Below are positions 1 through 8,400 of a DNA stretch of 16,720 bases, piece after piece. Both the position numbers and the translations under genes were made by a program. This stretch comes from JAVBKV01 sp031553885 (GTDB lineage: Bacteria > Bacteroidota > Bacteroidia > Bacteroidales > Azobacteroidaceae): positions 1-16,720 of the forward strand of contig JAVBKV010000070.1 of NCBI GenBank assembly GCA_031553885.1. The letters run 5' to 3'. The notes under the pieces were generated by a model, which worked only from the letters and a program-made list of their open reading frames with translations, was not told where the DNA came from and made no database searches. Position 1 is the first letter of the stretch, and each line of letters begins with the position of its first letter.

Positions 1-24
1 AACAGCTGGAATGAATACACGATA

Positions 25-44
25 TAGCTAATCGGCATTAGCTA
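25..44. repeat. Perfect 8-bp inverted repeat with 4-nt loop
   Basis: TAGCTAAT (25-32) pairs with ATTAGCTA (37-44) around the loop CGGC. No T-run follows on the + strand (CAGCCTAAAG comes next), so it is a poor intrinsic terminator in that direction. It could be a 3'-end stabilising hairpin or an operator. Its role is unknown. Confidence 0.4.
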
Positions 45-99
45 CAGCCTAAAGTATGCAAAAAAAGGGAGATAAAAGGAATGTAATAACCTGAAAACA

Positions 100-157
100 G
101 AAATAGTCGAAAAAAAAGCATGAATGATGAATCTATTGCTCTTTTTTCGACTATTTT
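100..157. terminator. Long A/T-rich bidirectional terminator candidate
   Basis: The arm at about 100-120 (AATAGTCG, an A8 run, then GCA) pairs with 137-157 (TGCT, C, T6, then CGACTATT). The stem is about 20 bp with a single A/C mismatch and a 16-nt loop. T-rich sequence follows on both strands: ATTTTATTGGTCTTTT on +, TTTCTGTTTTC on -. This suits termination from either side, including leftward read-through from the GH32 gene. Confidence 0.6.
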
Positions 158-199
158 ATTGGTCTTTTAGCGAATTGGCCGAGTTAATATATACTTTTG

Positions 200-239
200 A
201 ATCCCCAAGTGTAACTTGTCATTGTTACATTTGGGGATT
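200..239. terminator. Strong hairpin terminator downstream of GH32 gene
   Basis: A 16-bp stem (200-215 with 224-239) contains four consecutive G-C pairs and one G-T pair, closed by an 8-nt loop. It lies 40 bp beyond the stop codon of the leftward GH32 gene. The T-tract is better on the + strand (TTTTCT) than on the - strand (CAAAAGTAT). It may therefore mainly stop rightward transcripts, while still ending the fructanase mRNA together with the 100-157 hairpin. Confidence 0.65.
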
Positions 240-278
240 TTCTATGAATTTACTGAATACTCTAATAAACAATAGGAA

Positions 279-1925
279 TTATTTACTCCATATAGAGCTG
301 ACCGGATAAATTTCCAACGATTTAACCTCAATATTATTTCCCCAGAAATGCAATCCTTCTTTGTTACCGGGATGAGGCCTGCGTTCCATGGAATAAGAAT
401 AAGCGCCACCGTCGATAAAGACCTCAATGGAAGTTTTGTCAATAAAAATATCGGCCGTGATTTCCATGCTTGTCGGATCTTCCGGAGAATAGAAAACACC
501 ATTCACCTGATTCGGGTTCATATCGTAATTGACAAGTTGCTGGCCGAATAAATTCAATCCGGCATTGGTGGCATGCGACAACTTGAAGGTGGTTTTGATC
601 CGTAAACAGTCAGAGGAATAAAACGGCTTCATCACTTCATTTGCTTTTTCTGAAGAAAGCGAATTCCAGTTGGAAGGGGTTCCCATCAGACCTTCGATTT
701 CGTTGACCGGAGTATTGAACAGGCGAATACCGTCTTTTGTTTTCCGGAGGGTCAATTCGGTAGGCATCAGCATCATGCCGTTGAAAGGCATGCCCGGATG
801 AGAGATTCTTCCCCAGCCGATCTGAATGCGTCTGCCATCGGAATTGGGAATATTCGAAAAAGTCTGAGCGGCGTAGATTGATCCTGTGGTATAATAGTAT
901 TTTCCGGCTTCGGGTGTAAAGGTTTTTCCATCAAAACGACCGATCATGTAGGTACCTGATGCTCCGTACATCACCCATCGGGTATTGTTTTTATCACCGT
1001 CGACAGGCAGTTCGAAGAGTTCGGGACACTCCCAGAATCCGGTAATATGGCTTTCAAAATTCCATTCTTTCAGGTTTTTCGAAGTATAGATGGAGTGTCC
1101 GTCGCGTTCGTTCAATACCAATACCCAATGCTTGCCGGGTTTATACCAGAATACTTTCGGGTCGCGGGTATCCTTGCTGTTCCACTTGGCTTTGGAGTCG
1201 ATGAGCGGATTACGACCATATTTTGTCCAGGTGCGTCCTTTATCGAGGCTATAGGCCATACACTGGACCTGTTTGTCCGGACTGTCCGCTGTATAGAAGG
1301 CAACCATAGCCGGAGTATTTCCTTTGTTGAATCCGCCGGTATTATCATAGTCGATGATTGCGGATCCGGAAAACATGGTTCCCAATTGGTCCGGGTACAA
1401 TGCATCGGGAAGTTCTTCCCAGTGGATCAGGTCTTTACTGACGGCGTGCCCCCAGTGCATGTTTTCCCATTCCCTTTCATACGGATTGTGCTGGTAAAAC
1501 AGGTGGTATTCCCCTTCATAGAAGATTAATCCATTGGGGTCGTTGATCCATCCCCTGCGTGTAGTGAAATGGAATTGCGGACGGTTCCGTTCGCTGTAAA
1601 GGCTGTCTTGTCCGGCAATTTGATCGTCCTGATAGATTTTGTTTAAGCCCGTATCATTGCCTTCGTAGCTGATTTTAATCGTCTTTCCTTTGAGCGGAGT
1701 CAGATCATAGAAGACCCAATAATCCGGTGTTCCGGAAGCCAGCCGGATCCGGAATTCATACGCAGGCGCATTCCCGGTTTCCAGTTTCATAATGGCTCGT
1801 TGATCCTGGTGGGCAACGGGAATATTGAGGTATTTTTTATTGACTTTAACAGTAATCTCTCCTGCTTGCAGAGAAAGAAAACTTGTTAAAAAAAGGCCGA
1901 TGATACAAAGGGTTGTTTTTTTCAT
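279..1925 (-). CDS. Exported GH32 fructan hydrolase (levanase/inulinase type) with DUF4980-like N-terminus
   Basis: This is a 548-residue glycoside hydrolase family 32 enzyme, expected to cleave beta-fructosidic links in levan, inulin or sucrose-type fructans. Residues 1-21 form a type I signal peptide (cleavage near LQA/G) with no lipobox, so the product is probably periplasmic or secreted. Residues about 22-110 resemble the DUF4980 beta domain (PDYWVFYDL, KGKTIKISYEG). The five-bladed catalytic domain begins at WINDPNG (nucleophile D129), continues through RDP (R254-D255-P256, transition-state stabiliser) and WECPE (acid/base E299), and is followed by a GH32 C-terminal beta-sandwich from about 440. 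All three catalytic residues are present, so it should be active. Exo or endo mode and beta-2,6 versus beta-2,1 preference cannot be read from the sequence. The ATG lies 7 bp after the stop of the TldD-like gene, implying co-transcription. No SusC/SusD pair or fructan sensor is in view. Confidence 0.95.
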   Translation of the reverse strand: MKKTTLCIIGLFLTSFLSLQAGEITVKVNKKYLNIPVAHQDQRAIMKLETGNAPAYEFRIRLASGTPDYWVFYDLTPLKGKTIKISYEGNDTGLNKIYQDDQIAGQDSLYSERNRPQFHFTTRRGWINDPNGLIFYEGEYHLFYQHNPYEREWENMHWGHAVSKDLIHWEELPDALYPDQLGTMFSGSAIIDYDNTGGFNKGNTPAMVAFYTADSPDKQVQCMAYSLDKGRTWTKYGRNPLIDSKAKWNSKDTRDPKVFWYKPGKHWVLVLNERDGHSIYTSKNLKEWNFESHITGFWECPELFELPVDGDKNNTRWVMYGASGTYMIGRFDGKTFTPEAGKYYYTTGSIYAAQTFSNIPNSDGRRIQIGWGRISHPGMPFNGMMLMPTELTLRKTKDGIRLFNTPVNEIEGLMGTPSNWNSLSSEKANEVMKPFYSSDCLRIKTTFKLSHATNAGLNLFGQQLVNYDMNPNQVNGVFYSPEDPTSMEITADIFIDKTSIEVFIDGGAYSYSMERRPHPGNKEGLHFWGNNIEVKSLEIYPVSSIWSK

Positions 1926-1932
1926 AATGGGT

Positions 1933-4900
1933 CTATTCTGCTGATTTTACAAATGGGGGTTTCTGGAAATTATCCACCCGGTCGCTTTGTATTTCGAGTT
2001 CTTCAAAAAGAATGGCATCAGGAACGATGACAGAGATCAGGTTCCCTGCCGATCCGTTATAAATCATTTCCTGGTTGGAAACCGCCAGTATTTTCTTGAA
2101 GACCTGAGCATCCATGTTGTTGATAATTGCCGAACGGATGAGCTTTTCCGAACCATCGGCAACGCTTACCTGATATAATTCCAGGGGCGCACTGCCGGCA
2201 TTAGCAGCATCCCGCACGATGTAAGCATAGGCATATCCTTCCTCTTTAGCTCTGTTCAGCAAGTCCTGACGAAGCAGTTTCTTATCCTTGGTGCGTGTAT
2301 CCTGTAAGCGGATAACTCCGGTATTGATTCCCGATCCTAATCCGGCGTACATGGAGTGTCCATTGGAATGAGGTACTTTGGGAGTGGGTACCCGGTCGCT
2401 CAGCAGGGTTTTCAGAATTCCGTTTTCCACCAGTGTCAGGCGGGCAGGCGGGACGACTCCCTGGGCATCGATGGGGGTATAACCGATCAGTTTGACTCCT
2501 TTGTATTCCTTGGTTCCCGTCAGATCCTCGATTGTGATTTCACGGGCGGTAATGCGTTTGTTCATCATTTCCTCCAGGCTGTTTCCTCCATAGGAGTAGC
2601 CACTTGAGGTAAGGGGTTTCCGTTCGGCAATCAACGAAAGATCACCGTAAAAGAAATTGGAATAAAAGGTCTTGACTACGGCTAAGCCTTCGAACAATAC
2701 CGGTCCGGCATAGGCTTCTTCCATTTTGGGAGCGGCAATTTTAGCCCGTAGCTTTTCTGCCAGTTCCCGGCATTCTTTTTTCAGGTTATCCAGTGAGGGC
2801 AGCTCTTTCGGATCGGCAAATGTATGATCGAATGAAATTACCAGGTCTTCTCCTTCGTCGGTTTTTCCATGAACCGTTACATCAACGGTTGCATGTGTAA
2901 CGGGCAGGCGGTATTCGGTTTTTTCCGTATTGTAAAAATAGATATCAGCCGCATACACCTGAACGGAAACATCGGAAGTCAGAATATCTTTATAATCAGC
3001 AAATACAACCGAAGCCTGTTTGGCATAATCTTCATATTTCGCCAGATCGAAATCGATGACCGGGGAAGGGATGTTATTCATTTGTACGGGAGTCGTTTTA
3101 TCCCAGTCCGGAAGTTCCAGGTCTTTTGCCGGTATATTCAGTTGCTTGATGGCCGAAAGTTTCTGCTCGTAAGTTTCAGCCGCATTTTTATAGATGGCGT
3201 CCAAGTCCCTCCAGATCGTATAGCGGATACCTTCTTCGTTGTTTTCGATGCAGGGGGAACCGTCGAATCCCCGTGAGCCTCCTGTAGATCCGGTGAAATT
3301 TTCATCCGTACAGGAATAATCTCCGATCAACAACCGGGCTCCTGCTCCCCGCTGCGGATAATAACCGGAAGAAGTGATGCTTCCCAATGTTGCGGAAACA
3401 CCTAATTGCTTCATGTCGCCCAAGGTATAGGAAATAAAAAACGGCCGTTGCAATCCTTCTATTTTCAATTGGCTCAATGCCCGTTCCACTTCCTTGCGCA
3501 TGGAGGAAGCGATAACTGTATTTTTATCCGCTCCGGAAGATTTTTCATTTTCCTGAGGTTTTGAAAGGATAGGAGGTTGTGACTGGCTCTTGGCTCTTTT
3601 TTGCGTTTCGATCCGTTTGACAAACAAGGCAGGGGCTGCACAGGCAACAGGAACTCCTCCTGATTCGGCGCCGCAGATTCCATTAAATACGGCGTATTCA
3701 TTGCCGCAGGCTTCGATCTGGGAAAACATGGCCAGGGGGGTTCCTACGAGATCCACACCCCGAACTAATTCATCAGGACGATTGTCCACATAGATCCGGT
3801 AAACCAATAAAGGAGTAACGTTGAAAGAATTCGGTTGATAACGGCCGGTAGTGGTAAATCCTCCGGATACTTCCTTAAAGTAATAAGCATACGAAGCTCC
3901 TTGTGACTTGGCTTCTTTTTTCAGCATTTTCCGAAGTTCTTCGTCCGAATATTTTTGTGAGCTTTCGACCAGCATGTTCGATTGCCTGGATATGGGTGCT
4001 GCCCCGATCTGAGCTCTTCCGTGTCCGTTTGATTTCAGAAAACCTTCGATGGGAGTACGGCACATCAGGAAATCATTCAGGATTCCGCTCTTGACTACTT
4101 CCACCCGTTGTGATTTAATTCCTTCGTCGTCGTACATATAGTAGCCTGTCAGCGCGGTTTGTTTGTATTGTTTCATGGTCGGATCGAAGGTAACCGAAAG
4201 GTGTTTCGGGAGTACTTGTTCACCGATTTTCTTTTTGAAAGTCTGGGCATCTGTTTCCTGTTTCAGCCGGGAACCTTCGACGCGGTGTCCGAATATTTCA
4301 TGGAAGAAAACTCCTGCGGCTTCCGGCGACAGAATGGCCGGACCGGTAAATGACTCCACTACCGGTGCTTTTTTCAATGCCGAAAGGGTTTGACTCATGG
4401 TTTGAGCCGCTTTCATTATCTCTTCGTCGGAAGGTAGTTCACTCAATGAAGAAACGCTCCATGTCTTGTAAAGGGGCAGGTACATCCCGTCGTCGGCCAA
4501 TGCTTCGGCCGAAAGAATCAGATTGAATGAAAGCCGGTTCTGTGCAATTTCCCGGCCTTCCGTGTCCACGATGTATTGTCGGGAAATAGAAGTAGACATG
4601 ATGGCCAGTCCGTCAAGAATATCTCCGTTTTGGTTGAATATAGCGGAATATTTTTTTACTTTTTCTTCCCAGGCTTTCGGATTGAAATTCAATTCTTTCC
4701 AGGAAACCGGGTTTTCATAAAAACTCTCAGCCTTTTCCGTGGAGAAATCAGGCGATTTGTCTTCCTGTTCTACCTTGACAGCCATATTGGCTTTAATTTG
4801 TTCAAAAACCTGAATATTCCCTTTGTAGAGATCGTCGAGCTGCATCCAGATGGCTGTCCGGATGGCTTTGGGGTTATTATCCACAGGTACCGACCGGGCT

Positions 4901-5238
4901 TCTACCCGTGTATCCCGGTAACTGCCTTTTCCGGACTCCCGGATTTCATGGGTGTTGTCCAACGCCGGACTTCCGACCCGGAGCGAACTGGAAAGATAAT
5001 GACTTGGAGAAGTTTCCTGAATTCCTGATTGCAAACGGCCCAGTCGTCCCACACAACTGACAGACTGCATCTCGTCTAAACGCAGGAAAATATAGTACGC
5101 CGGTAAAGGCTGATTTTTCAAAACGGAAAAATTACGGTCCAGTTCGGTTTTCAGTGTGTTAAATACAGGGTCCTGGCCCAGGCAGAAAGAATATCCGATA
5201 ACAGATAAAAATAAAGCGATGAATATTCGTTTGTTCAT
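1933..5238 (-). CDS. Exported TldD-TldE (PmbA) fusion metallopeptidase
   Basis: This 1,101-residue protein of the TldD/PmbA family (peptidase family U62) contains two homologous halves. A signal peptide (about 1-21, cleavage near CLG/Q) sends it to the envelope, unlike cytoplasmic E. coli TldD/TldE. The N-half (about 25-545) carries the zinc motif HEIFGH (H313, E314, H318) and GICG (C522), matching the H, H, Cys ligands known for TldD. A polar linker (about 545-575) leads to the C-half (about 576-1085). This repeats the same fold, for example RTAIWMQLDDLYK against RYTIWRDLDAIYK and TGPAI against AGPVL. Its ligands are replaced in ungapped alignment: H313 by Y859, E314 by S860, H318 by Y864, and C522 by A1064 (YNGSAG). 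It therefore looks like an active TldD subunit joined to an inactive TldE-like partner, making an obligate pair. In E. coli the pair degrades unfolded peptides such as the microcin B17 leader; the substrate here is unknown. It is first in an apparent operon with the GH32 gene. Confidence 0.9.
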   Translation of the reverse strand: MNKRIFIALFLSVIGYSFCLGQDPVFNTLKTELDRNFSVLKNQPLPAYYIFLRLDEMQSVSCVGRLGRLQSGIQETSPSHYLSSSLRVGSPALDNTHEIRESGKGSYRDTRVEARSVPVDNNPKAIRTAIWMQLDDLYKGNIQVFEQIKANMAVKVEQEDKSPDFSTEKAESFYENPVSWKELNFNPKAWEEKVKKYSAIFNQNGDILDGLAIMSTSISRQYIVDTEGREIAQNRLSFNLILSAEALADDGMYLPLYKTWSVSSLSELPSDEEIMKAAQTMSQTLSALKKAPVVESFTGPAILSPEAAGVFFHEIFGHRVEGSRLKQETDAQTFKKKIGEQVLPKHLSVTFDPTMKQYKQTALTGYYMYDDEGIKSQRVEVVKSGILNDFLMCRTPIEGFLKSNGHGRAQIGAAPISRQSNMLVESSQKYSDEELRKMLKKEAKSQGASYAYYFKEVSGGFTTTGRYQPNSFNVTPLLVYRIYVDNRPDELVRGVDLVGTPLAMFSQIEACGNEYAVFNGICGAESGGVPVACAAPALFVKRIETQKRAKSQSQPPILSKPQENEKSSGADKNTVIASSMRKEVERALSQLKIEGLQRPFFISYTLGDMKQLGVSATLGSITSSGYYPQRGAGARLLIGDYSCTDENFTGSTGGSRGFDGSPCIENNEEGIRYTIWRDLDAIYKNAAETYEQKLSAIKQLNIPAKDLELPDWDKTTPVQMNNIPSPVIDFDLAKYEDYAKQASVVFADYKDILTSDVSVQVYAADIYFYNTEKTEYRLPVTHATVDVTVHGKTDEGEDLVISFDHTFADPKELPSLDNLKKECRELAEKLRAKIAAPKMEEAYAGPVLFEGLAVVKTFYSNFFYGDLSLIAERKPLTSSGYSYGGNSLEEMMNKRITAREITIEDLTGTKEYKGVKLIGYTPIDAQGVVPPARLTLVENGILKTLLSDRVPTPKVPHSNGHSMYAGLGSGINTGVIRLQDTRTKDKKLLRQDLLNRAKEEGYAYAYIVRDAANAGSAPLELYQVSVADGSEKLIRSAIINNMDAQVFKKILAVSNQEMIYNGSAGNLISVIVPDAILFEELEIQSDRVDNFQKPPFVKSAE

Positions 5239-5245
5239 TCTGATA

Positions 5246-5289
5246 ATGATTGTTGTTTGTAGTTAAAAAAGACAAAGGTAATCAATCAT
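5246..5289. promoter_or_regulatory. Inverted repeat ATGATTG/CAATCAT around the TldD-like promoter
   Basis: ATGATTG (5246-5252) and CAATCAT (5283-5289) are exact inverted repeats separated by 30 bp. They bracket the leftward -7 box at 5273-5280. The arrangement could be two half-sites of an operator in this divergent region. A chance match of 7 bp in A+T-rich DNA is also possible. Confidence 0.25.
5273..5280 (-). promoter_or_regulatory. -7 box of the TldD-like/GH32 operon
   Basis: On the - strand this reads TACCTTTG, a full match to the Bacteroidota TAnnTTTG element. It lies 34 bp upstream of the ATG at 5238. I found no convincing TTTG -33 box at the expected distance, so upstream recognition may be weak or activator-dependent. 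Confidence 0.5.
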
Positions 5290-5324
5290 CGCCATTTTAT
5301 GAATACAGTTCTTAACTTTTTAAC

Positions 5325-5332
5325 TACTTTTG
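5325..5332 (+). promoter_or_regulatory. -7 box of the macroglobulin gene
   Basis: TACTTTTG matches TAnnTTTG and is followed by CAT, as in the 14566 copy. Transcription should begin about 7 bp downstream, giving a leader of roughly 100 nt before the ATG at 5437. TTAACT occurs twice (5312-5317 and 5320-5325) with 8-bp spacing just upstream. A clear -33 box is not seen. Confidence 0.5.
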
Positions 5333-5355
5333 CATACGGAGATTAAATTTATTAA

Positions 5356-5385
5356 AAGGGAGCAGTTGAATAAAAATGTTCCCTT
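5356..5385 (+). promoter_or_regulatory. Hairpin in the macroglobulin mRNA leader
   Basis: AAGGGAGCA (5356-5364) pairs with TGTTCCCTT (5377-5385) through 9 bp including one G-T, with a 12-nt loop. CTTTATGG follows. It lies within the predicted leader, about 20 nt after the likely transcription start. It could stabilise the transcript or act as a weak attenuator; the trailing T-run is too short for a confident terminator call. Confidence 0.35.
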
Positions 5386-5436
5386 CTTTATGGAATTGGA
5401 GAATTTTCTGCATCTACTATGTAAAAACAAATCCGT

Positions 5437-8400
5437 ATGAAAACGAAAACTTTAATTGCCTTATTAACACTGGCTACTTTTACAACAATTGCTCAACAGG
5501 TAAAAACGCTTCCGCAGGTAACAACCAAACCGGAATACACTTTGTTATGGAAGGAGGTTTCTCAGTTTGAAAACCAATCATTGCCCCAGTCGGCTATGGA
5601 GAAAGTGAATGATATTTATAAAAAGGCGCTTGCGGATAAAAATAGTCCGCAATTGATCAAAACCTTGATTTATCAGCTGAAATACCAGTCGGCAATCGAT
5701 AGAGATCAACTTCCGGACCGGCTTTCGGAAATAGAACAATACACCCGGACCGCTCCGGATAAAGTGGAGCAAAGTGTTTTGTATGCTGTGCTTTCACAAT
5801 TATATTTCCAGTATTACCAGACCAATGCATATAAAATCAGTCAACGTACAGCTATTACCGGATACTTCCCGGAAGATATCAGGGAGTGGCCGGGGAATTT
5901 GTTTGTTCAGCGGATTGCCGATTATGTAAAATTATCATTACAGGCGGAAAAAGACCTACAATCGACTGATATTAAGCAATATAAATCTATTCTGGGCCAG
6001 GAAGAATTTTCTCAGAATTTATCTCCTACACTTTATGATTTTGTGATCAATCAAGGGGTCAATGTGCTTGCTCAGTTGTATCAAGTTAGCCACAGGGGAG
6101 GTTCGTTCAATACAGTTTCGTCTGTGTTGAGCGACAGGCGTTATTTTGCTCCGGTCGCTGATTTTGTTAATCAGGCCTTGAATCCCGAACCGTATGACCT
6201 TAGGTTGCAGGTACTGAAAATGTACCAGGAGTGGCTGGCATTTCATCGGAATGATTCAGATCCTAAGATCCTGTTGATTACAGATCTTGACCGTTTGAAA
6301 TTTGTATACGATCGATCGGAATCGGAAGATAAATCTGCAGACTATCTGAATGCATTGGAAATCCTTGAGAAGAAGTATGCAAATAATGATATTTGTGTAG
6401 AGGTCCTGTATAAAAAAGCACGTTTCTATGATAACAGTGAATGGGGTATTATTCCGCTTGGTGAAAATGAAGCAGACCGGCAAGACATCCTTAATAAAAT
6501 CGATCAGGAAAAGAACCGCCTGGCTTATGAAATATGCCAGGATGGAATCAGGAGGTTTCCCCGGTATGAGCGGATCGGTCTGTTGGAAAATTATAAAAAT
6601 CAATTATCGGCTCCCCGGATTGAAATAACGGCGAAAAACACCGTATATACCGGTAAAAGCCTGGAATTGAAAGTTAATCATAGAAACACAGATGCCCTGA
6701 CAGTAGAAATATACCGCATTATGGCTCCGGTGTCGGTTTATGAAAATACCTGGAACTTAAATGATCAATACAAAAAAAGAGGAAAACTGACGGATAAAAA
6801 AGTCTTCCAATTGAAAAATGAATTCCCTTATGTAGGGGAAGATACTGTTATCCGGATCGACATGAAAGACCCCGGATGTTATGAATATGTTATTTATTCC
6901 GAAAAAGATAAGTCTCAATTGGCTAATTCCCAGTTTTCCGTCTCACAGTTAGCTGTTTTGGGCAGAACTTATTCGGGGATTTATGAATTCCTGGTGACCG
7001 ACCGGATCAGTGGAAAACCGGTTTCGGGTGCGAAAGTGAACATTTATAAGAAGGAAAAGAACCAACAAGTGCTGGCCAACACAATCCTGACGGGAAAAGA
7101 CGGGATTGCTACCATGAAGGCTATTGAAAAGAATACATTCAGCGGATTCAATGCTTCCTTAGGGAGAGACAGTGCACTGGCAATTTCTCCGATGCCTTGG
7201 GGAAATTTGTATCAACCGTCCCGGGAAAACACAAGAAATCTACAGGTCATTACGGACCGGAATATTTACCGTCCCGGGCAAACCGTTTATTTCAAAGGAA
7301 TTGCTTATAACCTGAGTTCAGATCAAAATTCGGTTTTAAGCAATGAGAACTATACGGTTTCCCTTCGGAATGCCAATCAGGAGGAAGTTGCTAAAAAAAC
7401 ATTGAAAACCAATGAATTCGGTTCTTTCTCCGGAGAATTTATCCTTCCCCGTCAGGTGTTGAACGGATCCTTCTCTATAGGTACCGAAGAATACAATGAA
7501 CGTGCTCATTTTCAAGTCGAAGAATACAAACGCCCGAGTTTTGATCTGCAGTTTTCACCTAACGAACAAACCTTTCATTTTGGGGATACGGTCGTTGTCA
7601 AAGGAAACGCACGTACTTTTTCCGGGGTGAATATTCAGGGTCTGCCTGTAAAATACCGGGTAGTGCGACTCCCTCACTGGTTATGGAGAGCGATGTTTAA
7701 TAGTGAAGTCCAGGTAGAAGAAGGAACAGTCCGGACAGATGGAGAAGGTGGATTTGAAGTCCGTTTCCCGGCAGAAAAGAAGTCTGCTGACGAACAACGG
7801 AAAGATGTATATTATACGTATGAGGTACAGGTTTCCCTGACTGATGAAAAAGGAGAAACCCAGGAAGCTTTTACTTCTGTTTCGGTAGGCGATAAATCCA
7901 TGTATCTCCGGGTAGAAGGATTAGAAGGAAAAATAGATAAAAATCAGCTACCTAAAACAATAATCAACGGTTTTAACCTTGATGGAAAAGCAATTTCATG
8001 CAGTGGAACATTCCGGATTCATCAACTAAAAGCAGTGGAATCGCTGGAAAAAACACCTTCTTCTAAGGACTGGAAAACCAGCCGCGAGGTTACTTCCGGA
8101 ACATTTGTTTCGGGAGAAGCGATTTTGATTGCTGCTTTGGGAAGCGAACAATCGGGTAATTACCGGATTTCAATTCAATCCAACGACGATCAGGGAAGAG
8201 CAGTTACGGATTCGATCGATTTCGTTCTGTACTCAACTTCTGATAAGCAACCTCCTCTGGTGCAATATGAGTGGTTCCTGACACCCAAGACAACCTGTGC
8301 GCCGGGCGAAAGTGCTGAAATTATTTACGGATCATCGGCAAAAGATGTTTCTGTATTGTATGAACTGTTTGGCGACGGAAAAAAGCTGCAAAGCAACCGG

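Larger units (their letters stand above)
1..278. other. Non-coding left flank with three hairpins
   Basis: No credible gene is visible here. The stretch is A+T-rich and holds three inverted repeats (25-44, 100-157, 200-239), listed separately. It follows the 3' end of the leftward GH32 gene, and probably also the 3' end of a gene outside the window to the left, so it looks like a termination zone between two transcription units. Confidence 0.6.

Noticed and set aside
1..27. In-frame NSWNEYTI followed by TAG on the + strand, possibly the last codons of a gene outside the window
   Set aside because: Eight codons cannot be told from chance; all three frames end within the first 35 bases.
1047..1529. 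160-codon open frame on the + strand inside the GH32 gene
   Set aside because: Antisense to a well-supported GH32 domain with all catalytic motifs; no recognisable protein features.
4576..5028. 150-codon open frame on the + strand inside the TldD-like gene
   Set aside because: Composition reflects the complement of the real gene; no signal peptide, motif or promoter supports it.
5376..5570. 64-codon frame overlapping the macroglobulin start
   Set aside because: It starts in the leader hairpin and overlaps the signal-peptide codons in another frame; it looks like a shadow. A short upstream ORF effect cannot be excluded.
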